This document shows, piece after piece, positions 1-8,717 of a stretch of 64,000 nt of DNA (positions within the stretch are counted from its first letter, which is position 1; the number at the start of each line of letters is the position of its first letter). Position numbers and translations under genes: made by a program. A model generated the notes under the pieces. The model did not search any database. It was not told the DNA's origin and worked only from the letters and a program-made list of their open reading frames with translations. Source of the stretch: Candidatus Thiosymbion ectosymbiont of Catanema sp. Cochon2018 (GTDB lineage Bacteria; Pseudomonadota; Gammaproteobacteria; Chromatiales; Chromatiaceae); the NCBI GenBank assembly GCA_011392765.1, contig WYCW01000004.1, positions 296,038 through 360,037 of the forward strand. Reading direction: 5' to 3'.

Positions 1-159
1 AACCCCGGTCGCTACCGGCTCGTGAGCGGTCTGCTGAGCAGGACGGGTTCCCTGGTGCCGCGATTGGTTACCCCCTGGACCAGGAGCAGGCGCGCCCCAC
101 GGCTCGCCCCGAAGGGCCTGCACCGACTGGCGCGGGAGGCAGGTTTCGGCGATGATTGA
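1..159 (+). CDS. lutB: LutB-like iron-sulfur lactate-utilisation protein, C-terminal end (start outside window)
   Basis: The frame is open from the first base and ends at TGA 157-159. The visible 52 residues are an Arg-rich tail beginning NPGRYRLVSGLLSR, followed by a PWTRSRRAP stretch. This resembles the C-terminus of LutB/LldF proteins, the iron-sulfur subunit of the LutABC L-lactate oxidation system in the cytoplasm. The call rests mainly on the next gene on the same strand being lutC, the usual partner. Only the tail is visible, so none of the cysteine clusters can be checked. Confidence 0.55.
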   Translation, partial: NPGRYRLVSGLLSRTGSLVPRLVTPWTRSRRAPRLAPKGLHRLAREAGFGDD

Positions 160-653
160 CACGATCCGAGCCCATAAAAACACCGCCACGAGCCGCACCC
201 CCTCTTCCTCGGGAGGGTGTCGTAAAAGCCCGAATCAGGATCGGGATCGGGATCGAAATTCCGATTGCGATCCCGATTTCGATTTCGACCTACCTAGGCT
301 CTCCAACAGTTGGTTGGGTTGGGCGTAGGAGATGGGGCCTTAGAGGCTGTCTAAAAAAAAGACCGTAGGCGTAGGCTGGGTTGAGGAACGAAACCCAGCT
401 TTTCCGGGTCGCCTGGTTTGCTTGGTCTACCGCTTAGAATCAATGTGTTAGTTTTTAGACAGCCTCTTACCAGCAAACAGGGCAACAAGAAAAAATCCTG
501 TTAATCCTGTCCTATTGGAATATTGCGACGAGTGTTCAGACGAAACCGCAACGTGTTTTAACTTTAGTTGTTTCCGAGATTCAGTATGTATATCCAGGGA
601 CAACAAAATTATAACACCACCCGTGGTCCCGCACCGACGGTAAGGGCGTTCCC
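160..653. other. 494-bp gap between lutB-like and lutC, filled by repeats
   Basis: No gene is seen. From about 230 to 300 lie short repeats built on GGGATC and CGATTTCGA that recur near 17690, 45530 and 63130. At 343-466 lies a 124-bp inverted-repeat element, listed separately. Such genes usually sit close together in lut operons, so I infer that this block was inserted into the operon. Confidence 0.6.
343..466. repeat. 124-bp MITE-like element, GAGGCTGTCT ends, copy 1
   Basis: The ends GAGGCTGTCTAAAAA and TTTTTAGACAGCCTC are inverted copies. The element is flanked by TTA on each side, a possible 3-bp target duplication. A relative with the same ends and a similar GTAGGCTGGG interior lies at 62034-62171. 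It has no coding capacity. Confidence 0.75.
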
Positions 654-1316
654 ATGAGCGACGCCAGATCACGGATCCTCCGGCGCCTGGGTGAGAGTGA
701 TACCCGCGGGAGCCGGGCGCCGCCCGATGTCCCCGTGCGCCGATTCGACTGGGACCCGGCGGAGTCCCTCCAGCGTTTTCAAGCCCGTCTGGGAGCGGCT
801 CGCGGCGAGGTCCACCGAGTCGGTGCCGACTGGCCGCAACGGATACACGCACTCCTGCGGGCGAAAGGTGGTAACAATCTGCTCTATGGCCCCGCCGGTC
901 CCCATGGGTCGGCGCTGGAGCAGGGCTGGCCGGACCCTGGTGCAGCTCGCTTGATCCCCTACCGGGAGCCCGTGGAGATCCGGCGCGAGGCCCTGTTCAA
1001 GTCCACGAACGCGGGCTTCACCAGCTGCCGGGGCGCCATCGCCGAGACCGGTTCCCTGATCTTGTGGCCGACGCCCCAGGAGCCGCGCCTCTTGTCCCTG
1101 GTGCCCCCCATCCACTTCGTGCTGCTGGACGCGGCCGAGCTCTGCCCGACCTTTCACGAGCTGCTGATCCGGCAGAACTGGCAGGCCGGCATGCCTGGAA
1201 ACGCCCTGCTGATCTCCGGTCCCTCCAAGTCCGCCGACATCGAGCAGACCCTGGCTTACGGGGTCCACGGACCGAAATCGCTGGTCGTCCTGGTTTGCGA
1301 GGCATTATGTTGTTAG
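654..1316 (+). CDS. lutC: Lactate utilisation protein C (LUD domain)
   Basis: This 220-residue protein has the LUD-domain plan of LutC/YkgG. Visible marks are FKSTNAGFTSCRGAIAETGS near residues 130-150 and a C-terminal GPSKSADIEQTLAYGVHGP that matches the conserved LutC ending (GPSxTADIEQTLxxGxHGP). LutC is a subunit of the cytoplasmic LutABC complex that oxidises L-lactate to pyruvate. Length is usual for the family. The extreme C-terminus (LVCEALCC) diverges from the usual hydrophobic ending and is followed directly by repeat DNA, so the last residues may come from an insertion. Confidence 0.85.
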   Translation: MSDARSRILRRLGESDTRGSRAPPDVPVRRFDWDPAESLQRFQARLGAARGEVHRVGADWPQRIHALLRAKGGNNLLYGPAGPHGSALEQGWPDPGAARLIPYREPVEIRREALFKSTNAGFTSCRGAIAETGSLILWPTPQEPRLLSLVPPIHFVLLDAAELCPTFHELLIRQNWQAGMPGNALLISGPSKSADIEQTLAYGVHGPKSLVVLVCEALCC

Positions 1317-1963
1317 TGCAGCAGGGTCGAAGTACCGATAACATGGGAACCGTTTTTTTGCCGCAAAGGCAAACGCCAATTGAACGCAAATCGGTTGTAT
1401 AAAGATGACATGATCTTTTTTTGTCCGCAGATTACGCAGATTACGCAGATTCTCACAGATTGTTTTGTTATTAATCTGCGGAAATCTGCGGATAGATCCG
1501 AGCGACCGGATCATTTTTCCCCTACTCGATCCGAACTTCGGCCGCTCCGCTTCTTACCGCCAATCAACGTAAATCAGTCGAGACCGGTTTCCCATCATCT
1601 CGGTTCTTGGTCCATTTACCTTTATTTGCGTTCATTTGCGGACAACTCTTTCCGGGAAGATCCTGCCGACTCAATATTACCTGCCTGCCGGCAGGTCGGT
1701 AGTTGAGAGCATCTGTACTAGGATCCCTTGAGGGACCTGCATCTTTACAAATGAGTCAAGTTTGTGCACTGCACAAAAACATTTCTGTCTTTTGTTGGGC
1801 GGGAATCGCAAATTCTTTGAACCACGGAGGCAGACACGGATAAACACGGATCATAATCCGTGTTTGTCCGTGTCTGCCTCCGTGGTTCTTCGGTGCGGTT
1901 GGTCACGCCTCGTCGGTCTGAGGCGGAGCCTCGCTAGCGAATAAAGCGAATAAAAGGCCATCC
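1317..1963. other. Repeat-filled intergenic region
   Basis: No gene is supported. The stretch carries a palindrome of the form CCGCAGATTACGCAGATT with its inverse (about 1424-1499), fragments of a CGCAAATGAACGCAAAT-type repeat, and the GTGCACTGCACAAA repeat near 1765-1785. A long perfect-looking inverted repeat of ACCACGGAGGCAGACACGGA type lies at 1820-1887. All these words recur elsewhere in the window. Confidence 0.6.
1820..1887. repeat. Long inverted repeat (CACGGAGGCAGACACGG type)
   Basis: Two arms of about 30 bp, each made of AACCACGGAGGCAGACACGG continuing to ACGGAT and its inverse, meet around TCATAATCCG. A sister copy lies near 62865-62935. It could fold into a long hairpin, but no terminator T-run follows. 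Confidence 0.7.
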
Positions 1964-2941
1964 ATGACGGACCCATATTCCCTCACCACCCCGTCGCGCG
2001 CCACCCCCGAGACCCACCAGCGGGCCGGGGACAAGGTCTCGCGCATTCCGGTCAAGGTGGAGATGGCCGGGACGCCCCTGCGCAAGCCCGCATGGATCCG
2101 GGCCAAGGTCCCGCTCGGACCGGGGGTCGTGCGCATCAAGCGGCTGCTGCGCGAGGCCGAGCTCTCCACCGTGTGCGAGGAGGCCCGGTGCCCGAACCTG
2201 GGGGAGTGCTTCGGGCACGGCACCGCCACCTTTATGATCCTCGGGGACCTGTGTACCCGCCGCTGCCCTTTCTGCGATGTGGCCCACGGCAAGCCCCAGC
2301 CGCCGGACCCGGCCGAGCCGGAGCGCCTGGCCCGATCCATCGCTGCCATGGGGCTCGAGTATGTGGTCATCACCGCCGTGAACCGGGACGACCTGCGCGA
2401 CGGCGGTGCCGGTCACTTCGCGGACTGTGTGCGGTCCGTGCGTGCCGGGACCCCGAACACCAGGCTAGAGGTGCTGGTACCCGATTTTCGGGGACGGGAG
2501 CCGGTGGCCCTGGATGCCTTCGCAGGGGAGGCGGTACCGGATGTCTTCAATCACAATCTCGAGACCGTGCCCAGGCTCTATCGCCGGGTCCGTCCCGGTG
2601 CCGACTATCAGGGGTCCTTGCGGCTGCTCCGCGACTTCAAGGCGCACCACCCCGCTGTGCCGACCAAGTCGGGATTGATGCTGGGATTGGGCGAGGAGCA
2701 GGCAGAGGTCCTGGCGGTCATGACCGACCTGCGTGGCCATGGGTGTGACCTGCTGACCCTGGGGCAATACCTGCAGCCCAGCCGTTCGCACCTGCCGGTG
2801 CTGCGCTATTGGACGCCGGAGGAATTCGAGGCGTTGGCCGCCGCGGGTAAGGCAATGGGTTTCGCCAACGTGGCGAGCGGGGCCATGGTGCGCTCGTCCT
2901 ATCATGCCGACCGCCAGGCCATGGAGATCATGGCTACCTGA
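1964..2941 (+). CDS. lipA: Lipoyl synthase
   Basis: LipA is the cytoplasmic radical-SAM enzyme that inserts two sulfur atoms into octanoyl-carrier domains to make lipoyl cofactors. The 325-residue product shows the auxiliary cluster motif [12 protein letters not shown] at about residues 70-81. It also shows the radical-SAM motif CTRRCPFCD at about 96-104 and the C-terminal RSSYHAD that supplies a ligand to the auxiliary cluster. Length fits the family. LipB is not next to it in this window, and the gene is flanked by repeat DNA on both sides. Confidence 0.97.
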   Translation: MTDPYSLTTPSRATPETHQRAGDKVSRIPVKVEMAGTPLRKPAWIRAKVPLGPGVVRIKRLLREAELSTVCEEARCPNLGECFGHGTATFMILGDLCTRRCPFCDVAHGKPQPPDPAEPERLARSIAAMGLEYVVITAVNRDDLRDGGAGHFADCVRSVRAGTPNTRLEVLVPDFRGREPVALDAFAGEAVPDVFNHNLETVPRLYRRVRPGADYQGSLRLLRDFKAHHPAVPTKSGLMLGLGEEQAEVLAVMTDLRGHGCDLLTLGQYLQPSRSHLPVLRYWTPEEFEALAAAGKAMGFANVASGAMVRSSYHADRQAMEIMAT

Positions 2942-3000
2942 ACCCCGGCTTGTCTATACCTGACAAGCGGGATGTCAATCCTTTTTATCAGGCCGGACTT

Positions 3001-3211
3001 ATACTGCCACACGGCACAATCCGAGCTTTTGAATTTCCCCCTCACCCCCGCCCTCTCCCGGAGGGAGGGTGTCGCAAAAGCCCATCCGTGGGGCGTAGCG
3101 CAGGCGTCCCCGCCTGCATTTTTCGATGCAGGCGAGGACGCCTGCTCTACCTTTGCGACACCCTCGGAGGGAGAGGGAGTGAAATGCGCAGATTGTGCCG
3201 TGTGGCAGTAT
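3001..3211. repeat. MITE-like element with ATACTGCCACACGGCACAAT ends, copy 1 (211 bp)
   Basis: The left end ATACTGCCACACGGCACAAT is mirrored at the right end. Inside sit a second inverted pair (GGAGGGTGTCGCAAAAG against GCGACACCCTCGGAGG) and a GCAGGCG hairpin. Related elements lie at 13850-14058 and 22669-22773. This copy ends a few bases from the pyrF stop codon and could act as a transcription-ending hairpin there. Confidence 0.8.
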
Positions 3212-3214
3212 AGC

Positions 3215-3937
3215 TCAAGCAAAAACAGCCGCGATTTCGGCTTGGATCTCTTCGGCCTTGGCGCGCGGATCCTCGGCGTCCCGGATGGGTCGCCCGACGA
3301 CGATGAAATCGGCGCCGTTTTGGAATGCCTGGGCGGGAGTCACGACACGCTTCTGGTCGTCTACCGGACGATTCTGCACCGGGCGGATGCCCGGAACCAC
3401 AATGATGAGCTGGTCGCCGAGGTCTTTTCGCAAGGACGCAATTTCCAGACCGGATGAAATTACGCCGTCACAGCCGATCTCCAACGCCCGTTTAGCGCGC
3501 GAGCGTACCAACGCCTTCACATCACATTGAAAACCGAGGTCTTCCAGGTCACCCTGGTCGAGGCTGGTCAGTACCGTGACGGCAAGGATCTTCAGCCCGT
3601 TTTTTTCGCCGGCCGCAGCTCGGAGCATCGAATCATTGCCGTGCACGGTAGCAAAGTCCACACCCCGATCCTTGAGTCGACGCACCGCGCGGGCTACCGT
3701 CTCCGGTACGTCGAAGAACTTCAGATCGCAGAAAACACGCTTACCGCGCCTACGCAGCTGCTCCACCAGCTCAAAATAGCTCCCGGACATGAAGAGTTCC
3801 AGGCCGAGCTTGTAGAAATTGACCGAGTCACCGAGCAATTCCACGGTTTCCAGAGCAGTATCCTTGTCAGGCACATCCAGCGCCAGGATCAGGCGGTCTC
3901 TGACCGGGATGTCTTTCCGGGAACCTTTGTCGCTCAT
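3215..3937 (-). CDS. pyrF: Orotidine 5'-phosphate decarboxylase
   Basis: PyrF converts OMP to UMP, the last step of de novo pyrimidine synthesis. The protein begins MSDKGSRKDIPVRDRLILALDV, keeps the core FCDLKFFDVPETV with the catalytic Asp-Lys pair, and ends with a phosphate-binding VPGIRP and VVGRPI. I chose the ATG at 3937. An upstream in-frame start would add 22 unconserved residues and run into sulP. It is the last gene of a minus-strand set can-sulP-pyrF with only an 11-bp gap after sulP. Confidence 0.96.
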   Translation of the reverse strand: MSDKGSRKDIPVRDRLILALDVPDKDTALETVELLGDSVNFYKLGLELFMSGSYFELVEQLRRRGKRVFCDLKFFDVPETVARAVRRLKDRGVDFATVHGNDSMLRAAAGEKNGLKILAVTVLTSLDQGDLEDLGFQCDVKALVRSRAKRALEIGCDGVISSGLEIASLRKDLGDQLIIVVPGIRPVQNRPVDDQKRVVTPAQAFQNGADFIVVGRPIRDAEDPRAKAEEIQAEIAAVFA

Positions 3938-3948
3938 AATCGAATGTC

Positions 3949-5634
3949 TCATTGGGGCCTGCAAATATCCGGATCCAGGTCGACCGATCGCGCTGCCGCA
4001 CACAGGGCGGTCGACCGTTGACTGTGGATATTCGCCTGGTCGATTTTTTCCAGGATGCCTTGCGTCTCTAAAAATGTCTTCAGTCGGGGCCGCATCCCCA
4101 CAACGAATACCTGACGATTGATCTTTACGGCATTGCCGATGATGTCATCCAATGCTCGACCGGAAGTGAAGTCCATTACCGGCACATCGGTCAGATCGAC
4201 GACCAGGACATCGAACTGTTTGAAGTCGGCAAGGCGGCGCACCATACCCTTGGCCGCGCCGAAGCTGAGCGGTCCTTTGACATGATACAGCAGTATTTTT
4301 CCTTGCGCTTCGTGCAAAATCACTTTTTCATGCTCGGTAAGAGACACTTGATCAGTGGGTTCATTGACGGCCGTGATGCTTTGTACCTGCAGGTCAGTCA
4401 TGCGTTTGAGAAACAGCATACTGGCGATCACCATGCCGGCGGAAACCGCCATGATCAGATCGACGAACACGGTGAGTAAGAACACCGTAACCATTATGAA
4501 CACGCCGGCTTTGGGGGTTGTTCTGATGCGTTTGAGGTAACCCCAGTCGATGATGTCGACGCCCACTTTCACCAGAATGCCGGCCAGTACGGCCTTGGGG
4601 ATATTGGAGGCGAAGTTGCCCGCACCGAGGACAATGGCGAGCAGAATCACGGCATGCAGGGCGCCGGACAGGGGTGTCTGCCCCCCGGCCTTGATGTTGA
4701 CAACGGTGCGCATGGTGGCGCCGGCACCGGGTAAACCACCGAACAGGCCGGCTATCGTATTGCCGATACCCTGGCCGATCAGCTCCCGATTCGGGTTGTG
4801 ATGGGGACGGGTGAGATTGTCCGCTACCAGGGAAGTAAGGAGGGAATCGACGGTACCCAGTGCCGCGAGCATCAACGCGGAGACGATCATATTCGCCACC
4901 AGGGCGAGGGGAATGGTCGGTATTTGCAGATCCGGCAGGCCGGTGGGGATTTCGCCCAGAATGGGTGCGCCACTGTCCGGCATCAGCAGCACGAAGACAG
5001 AGGTACCCACGATCAATGCCATTATCTGAGCGGGGAACAGGCGATGCACTCGTGGCAGATAGGTCGGAACCAGAAAGGCAATCGCCAGCGCGACCAGGGC
5101 CAGGATAACCGCACCAGTCTGTGGATTCGCCAGAAACCCAGGTACGGCCAGCGTGGCCTCGAGTGGGTCGGTGGGTGAGGCATGACCCATGAGCGGACCG
5201 ATCTGTAACAGGATAATGAGAACTCCGATGCCAGTCATGAAGCCGGATACCACCGAATCCGGAACCAGTTCGACGAATCTGCCGAGCCGCAAAACCCCGA
5301 ATCCGATCTGGAACAGCCCCCCCATGATGACCACGGTAAAGGCCAGCGTAGCACCGGTGGCGGGATCCTCGGGATAGAGGCTGGTGTATTGGGTAAAAAT
5401 CAGGGCCATGACCACGGTCATCGGCCCGGTGGGTCCTGAAACCTGAGCGGGGGTGCCGCCGAACAACGCGGCGAAGAAGCCGACGAAAATAGCACCATAG
5501 AGGCCGGCAATGGGACCGGCACCTGAAGTTATGCCCATCGCAAGGGCCAATGGCAGGGCCACGACGGCCGCGGTCAGACCGCCATAGATATCCCCCCGAA
5601 TGTTATTGAAGTGCAGTCCGTGTATGAGGGTCAT
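3949..5634 (-). CDS. SulP family transporter with STAS domain, probable bicarbonate importer
   Basis: This 561-residue inner-membrane protein has about ten or more hydrophobic segments (residues about 15-410) and a C-terminal STAS domain (about 430-540). Typical SulP motifs are LPLALAMGITSGAGPIAGLY near the N-terminus and GLPGAGATMRTVVNIKAGG in the middle. SulP carriers move anions such as sulfate or bicarbonate, usually with sodium or protons. Its start overlaps the stop of a beta-carbonic anhydrase by 4 bp. That coupling is typical of BicA-like bicarbonate transporters, so I infer inorganic carbon uptake rather than sulfate. The substrate cannot be proven from sequence. Confidence 0.85.
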   Translation of the reverse strand: MTLIHGLHFNNIRGDIYGGLTAAVVALPLALAMGITSGAGPIAGLYGAIFVGFFAALFGGTPAQVSGPTGPMTVVMALIFTQYTSLYPEDPATGATLAFTVVIMGGLFQIGFGVLRLGRFVELVPDSVVSGFMTGIGVLIILLQIGPLMGHASPTDPLEATLAVPGFLANPQTGAVILALVALAIAFLVPTYLPRVHRLFPAQIMALIVGTSVFVLLMPDSGAPILGEIPTGLPDLQIPTIPLALVANMIVSALMLAALGTVDSLLTSLVADNLTRPHHNPNRELIGQGIGNTIAGLFGGLPGAGATMRTVVNIKAGGQTPLSGALHAVILLAIVLGAGNFASNIPKAVLAGILVKVGVDIIDWGYLKRIRTTPKAGVFIMVTVFLLTVFVDLIMAVSAGMVIASMLFLKRMTDLQVQSITAVNEPTDQVSLTEHEKVILHEAQGKILLYHVKGPLSFGAAKGMVRRLADFKQFDVLVVDLTDVPVMDFTSGRALDDIIGNAVKINRQVFVVGMRPRLKTFLETQGILEKIDQANIHSQRSTALCAAARSVDLDPDICRPQ

Positions 5635-6227
5635 TTGCTCGGTTTTCTCTCATCGACCCACACGAAGGTTCCGCTTGCCGCGTCATATACGGTGAATCGC
5701 CCGCTTTCGATGTCGTACACCATGCCATGTACCTGCAGCCGCCCCTCGGTGAGCGCATTGCGGACGCAGGGGAGCTGCTTGAGCCGGGCGACCTGGGTGA
5801 GCACATTGTGCTCCACCTGCGCCGGCGGGGATGCCCCGGCGCCTGCACGCTCGGCGTTTTCGAGCCAGCGGATCAGGGCGGGGTCGAGCTTGCTCCGGTC
5901 GCCGTTCAAAGCCGCGACAGCATAACAGTGCGTGTGACCGCAGACGATCGCGTGCTCGACACGCAGTATGTCGACTGCGCAGATTATCGAGGCCTCCTCC
6001 GAAGAGCCGGTACCGGGCCGCGGTACGAAGTTGCCCGCATTGCGGAGCATGAAGAGCTGGCCGACGCCCGAACTCGTCGTGAGATGAGGGACCACTCGGG
6101 AGTCGCTGCAGGTCAGCATAACGATCTTCGGTGATTGTCCACGAGCGACAGCTTCGGGGTCCCAGGGAAGATTGTCTGCATATTGTTCGCGAAATCTTGC
6201 GATTCCGCGCAAGAATTCCTCGTGCAT
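5631..6227 (-). CDS. can: Beta-class carbonic anhydrase
   Basis: It interconverts CO2 and bicarbonate in the cytoplasm using a zinc ion. The zinc-binding signature is visible as CSDSR (about residues 40-44) and GHTHC (about 97-101), where the family normally has GHxxCG. The change of the following Gly to Tyr (HTHCYA) is a small oddity. The size of 198 residues is normal. It is the first gene of the minus-strand operon and overlaps the SulP gene by ATGA, which implies translational coupling. It likely supplies or consumes bicarbonate moved by that transporter. Confidence 0.9.
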   Translation of the reverse strand: MHEEFLRGIARFREQYADNLPWDPEAVARGQSPKIVMLTCSDSRVVPHLTTSSGVGQLFMLRNAGNFVPRPGTGSSEEASIICAVDILRVEHAIVCGHTHCYAVAALNGDRSKLDPALIRWLENAERAGAGASPPAQVEHNVLTQVARLKQLPCVRNALTEGRLQVHGMVYDIESGRFTVYDAASGTFVWVDERKPSK

Positions 6228-6429
6228 CTGTGGATTCCCCCTTTTTGGTGTTTCCCCATTTTTTATCCAAACCTAGTCCGAACATAACCATTCCGCTACC
6301 CCGGATGGGGCATCGGTGGACTGCCCCGGAATGTCGGAACGAGCGATCCGTACCCGCAAGTCGTTGAGTGCCTGGTCGCAGGGTAATGGTCTCCGTATTT
6401 TCACTCTGTTGCACCAGCCCGTTTCACCC

Positions 6430-7095
6430 TCATGAAAAATATCGGACGAACTCATCGAGTTCGGCCCGTGGGGTACGATACCGGTTGACAGGCGCGCTCG
6501 TATCCTCATACCCCAGGGCAACCCCGCACAGGAGGACGGTGTCATCCCCGATGCCGAGTCTGTGCTTGACGATCCGGGGATACTCGGCCAGGGCTTGCTG
6601 GGGGCAGGTTGCCAGTCCCTCCTCGAGGGCGGCCAGCAGCAGGGATTGCAGGAAGATGCCGAGATCCACATAGGCACCGGCCGCCAGATGGGACTCCATA
6701 TAGAGATAGAGCACCACCGGCGCGCCGAAGGCGTGATAATTATCGAGCCACTGCTCGCGCCGGCGGGCCTTGTCTTCGCGTTCGATCCCCAGCGCGGAAT
6801 AGAGCTGCATACCGCAAGCGAAGCGCCGAGACTTGTAGGGTTCGGTCCAGTGCTCCGGATAGTATCGGTAGTCGGGCTCAGCCCGAACACCGGCCCGGAA
6901 ATGGGCCACCATCTCCTCCGCAATTTCCTGCTTGGTGCGGCCGCTGACGACGGCGACCCGCCAAGGCTGTAGATTGCCCCCGGAAGGGGCGTGGGCGGCA
7001 AGCCGCAGGATGCGTTCGATCTTGTCGGCCTCGACCCCGCGGGCCAGAAAGGCCCGGCAGGAGTGTCGGTTGCGTATTGCGTCCGCTATCTTCAT
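6430..7095 (-). CDS. Nitroreductase family FMN-dependent oxidoreductase
   Basis: This 221-residue protein has the nitroreductase layout. It starts with an RNRHSCRAF motif (residues about 8-16), which contacts the FMN phosphate. APSGGNLQPWRV (about 36-47) and a C-terminal GLATCPQQALAEYP and LCGVALGY follow. Such enzymes reduce nitro compounds or quinones with NAD(P)H in the cytoplasm, and the natural substrate is unknown. A decayed partial copy lies at 8718-8984 on the same strand, so this gene has been duplicated and the copy lost. Confidence 0.9.
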   Translation of the reverse strand: MKIADAIRNRHSCRAFLARGVEADKIERILRLAAHAPSGGNLQPWRVAVVSGRTKQEIAEEMVAHFRAGVRAEPDYRYYPEHWTEPYKSRRFACGMQLYSALGIEREDKARRREQWLDNYHAFGAPVVLYLYMESHLAAGAYVDLGIFLQSLLLAALEEGLATCPQQALAEYPRIVKHRLGIGDDTVLLCGVALGYEDTSAPVNRYRTPRAELDEFVRYFS

Positions 7096-7134
7096 CTTAG
7101 ACTCGCCTTCCCCCGCGCGGGTATCATGAACGCT

Positions 7135-7512
7135 TCAAGGGGTCCTCAGGATGGTCTGAGGTGCTATCCCCTTCTCGACCCAGTTTTCAAGGGCCTCCAG
7201 AACATTCAGGCTATTTTGGCCGACCCCGTTTGCAGCGGGTAGCAGACCGCAATGGTCCATACCTGGGATCATAAAGAGCCGCACGTTTTTCTCCAGCTCT
7301 TCTCTGCCCCCCATATTCGAGGACAGTTTTTCGTACCAATCGACTGTTTTGTAAGGAGTAACGATCGCATCCGCCCAACCATGCCAGACGGTCATCTTAC
7401 CGCCGGCCGCTATGAACGCCGTCAAGTCCGGCCGGTCCGAATTGTAGATTTCGGCCATGGTTTCCAGGCGCTTCGGGTCGGTCTCAAAATCGAAAATCGA
7501 AGCGCACGGTCG
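7135..7512 (-). pseudogene. Tannase/feruloyl esterase family remnant
   Basis: The conceptual product carries FDFETDPKRLETMAEIYNSD and MTVWHGWADAIVTPYKTVDW, then IPGMDHC and a GVGQNSLNVLEALENWVEKG ending. These are the C-terminal acid and histidine motifs of tannase/feruloyl esterase hydrolases. The family is normally about 500 residues, and only about 125 are left, without the nucleophile serine region. The upstream border coincides with the start of the mntA-hepT pair, so I infer that its arrival replaced the front of the gene. Confidence 0.7.
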
Positions 7513-7526
7513 GGAGATTCCGGAGC

Positions 7527-7820
7527 ATGAAACGCAGTGAAATCTTGCAGTGCTTACGCGAGTGCCGGGGCGAGATCGCGGAGCGATTCGACGTCGAGCG
7601 TGTTGGCCTGTTCGGTTCCGCGGCACGCGATGAGCTGGGGGAAGACAGCGACCTGGATGTGCTCGTGTCCTTTCGAGGCGCGGCGACGTTCGACGGCTAC
7701 ATGGGCCTCAAGCTCTACTTGGAAGCCCTGTGCGGACGAAAGGTCGATCTGGTAACTGAAAAGGGGCTCAAACCGCGAGCTAGACTCTACGTGGAAAAGG
7801 ATCTGATTCGTGTCCCGTGA
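7527..7820 (+). CDS. mntA: MntA-type nucleotidyltransferase antitoxin
   Basis: The 97-residue protein has the minimal nucleotidyltransferase motif GLFGSAARDELGEDSDLDVLV (residues about 27-47), with the GS and the D-x-D metal ligands. In MntA/HepT systems this protein AMPylates and so silences the HEPN ribonuclease next to it. The stop overlaps the start of the downstream HEPN gene by 11 bp, the usual gene order and coupling. The pair sits between two gene remnants, as mobile toxin-antitoxin modules often do. Confidence 0.9.
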   Translation: MKRSEILQCLRECRGEIAERFDVERVGLFGSAARDELGEDSDLDVLVSFRGAATFDGYMGLKLYLEALCGRKVDLVTEKGLKPRARLYVEKDLIRVP

Positions 7821-8181
7821 CTGGCGACTCTTCTTGGATGACGTTATAGAGCGGGCAGAGAAGATCGGCCGCTTGGTGAAGAGCCATACGTTCGAGAGTT
7901 TCTGCGCGGATGAGAGCGACTTCGATGCCGTGCTCATGAACCTATTTGTCATCGGTGAAGCTACGAAAAACCTTCCCGCCGAGATCCGTGAAGCGACGCC
8001 GGAAGTAAACTGGGCTGGTGCCGCCGGACTACGCGATATCATCGTCCATCACTATTTTGGTCTGGATTCAGAGATCATCTGGGACGTAGCGACGGTACAT
8101 GTGCCGCAGCTGTTGGAGGCTGCGCAACATTTTATAGCACAAGGGATCGGCGAGGAGGCAAACGGAAGAGGCATACCATGA
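7810..8181 (+). CDS. hepT: HepT-type HEPN ribonuclease toxin
   Basis: This 123-residue all-helical protein carries the HEPN RNase motif as RDIIVHHYF (residues about 75-83), with R, four residues, then H. An upstream FVIGEATKNLPAEIRE is typical of the DUF86/HepT family. HEPN toxins cleave RNA and are neutralised by the MntA partner encoded just before. The start is a GTG at 7810, overlapping mntA. Its own stop overlaps the ATG of the next, truncated gene as ATGA, so three genes were once co-translated. Confidence 0.9.
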   Translation: MSRDWRLFLDDVIERAEKIGRLVKSHTFESFCADESDFDAVLMNLFVIGEATKNLPAEIREATPEVNWAGAAGLRDIIVHHYFGLDSEIIWDVATVHVPQLLEAAQHFIAQGIGEEANGRGIP

Positions 8182-8345
8182 ATCATCACGTCAACGCCAT
8201 TTCCAGCCGCTTGAGCCTGCGCCCGCCGCAACGGGAATCGCTGGAACGGTTGCATCGGGTGATGGAGATCGCACATCCCGAGCAGGGCCGGGATAGGACC
8301 GCTGTGCTGGAGGTCATCAAGGGCGAGTTCCCCGCGGTTACGGAT
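8178..8345 (+). pseudogene. Type III restriction-like helicase subunit, N-terminal stub
   Basis: The readable product starts MNHHVNAISSRLSLRPPQRE and continues through an EIAHPEQGRDRTAVLEVIKG region to PAVTD. This resembles the first 55 residues of large restriction-type DEAD-box enzymes annotated as type III restriction subunits. It stops where an IS1 fragment begins, so the helicase and nuclease domains are missing. The 4-bp overlap with hepT suggests it was once part of one defence operon with mntA-hepT. The family call comes from recall of the N-terminal pattern and is moderate. Confidence 0.5.
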
Positions 8346-8717
8346 CAGGATTTTTCGTTATGATTATTGAAAAGAAAGTCCACGTTTGCCGCAAATGTCA
8401 AAGTGAAGCTATTGTCAAGAATGGCGCAAATGGGAGTGGCAGTCCACAATATCATTGTAAAACCTGTGGTGCTTATGGCGTACTTGAACCTCGACAGGAT
8501 TATACGGAAGAAGAAAAAGAGATCATTATAAAAGCTTATCAAGAACGCTCCAGTATGCGCGGGATCGAACGGACGTTTGGGGTTTGTCGACAAACCTTGA
8601 ATGCCTGGTTAAAAAAAGGCAGAACAGCTCCCACCCCTTGAGAGCACGCTGAAACCAGTTGATCCTGGGCAAACACCAGCTGTTGGCTAAGATTCCACTT
8701 ACATATTAGCCACTACC
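8346..8717 (+). mobile_element. IS1-family remnant, insA end only
   Basis: The right border ends in TTAGCCACTACC, matching the terminus of the complete IS1 element at 52094-53027. The segment keeps the InsA reading frame (8360-8641) and then jumps to the terminal region. Most of insB and the other terminal repeat are absent. It sits between a restriction-gene stub and a nitroreductase pseudogene, so recombination through this element probably joined them. Confidence 0.85.
8360..8641 (+). CDS. insA: IS1-family InsA protein (orphan)
   Basis: The 93-residue protein has two zinc-ribbon pairs, CRKCQS and CKTCGA, then a helix-turn-helix GIERTFGVCRQTLNAW. It is about 90 percent identical to InsA at 52564-52857. 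InsA normally represses and modulates IS1 transposition in partnership with InsAB'. Without insB the element cannot move itself. The C-terminal residues differ from the complete copy because the A-run before the frameshift point is changed. Confidence 0.85.
   Translation: MIIEKKVHVCRKCQSEAIVKNGANGSGSPQYHCKTCGAYGVLEPRQDYTEEEKEIIIKAYQERSSMRGIERTFGVCRQTLNAWLKKGRTAPTP

Noticed and set aside
1765..1790. GTGCACTGCACAAACTTGACTC repeat as a regulator operator and promoter
   Set aside because: Although palindromic and containing a TTGACT word, it recurs in several gaps not followed by genes on the same side, so it behaves as a repeat and not as a specific promoter.
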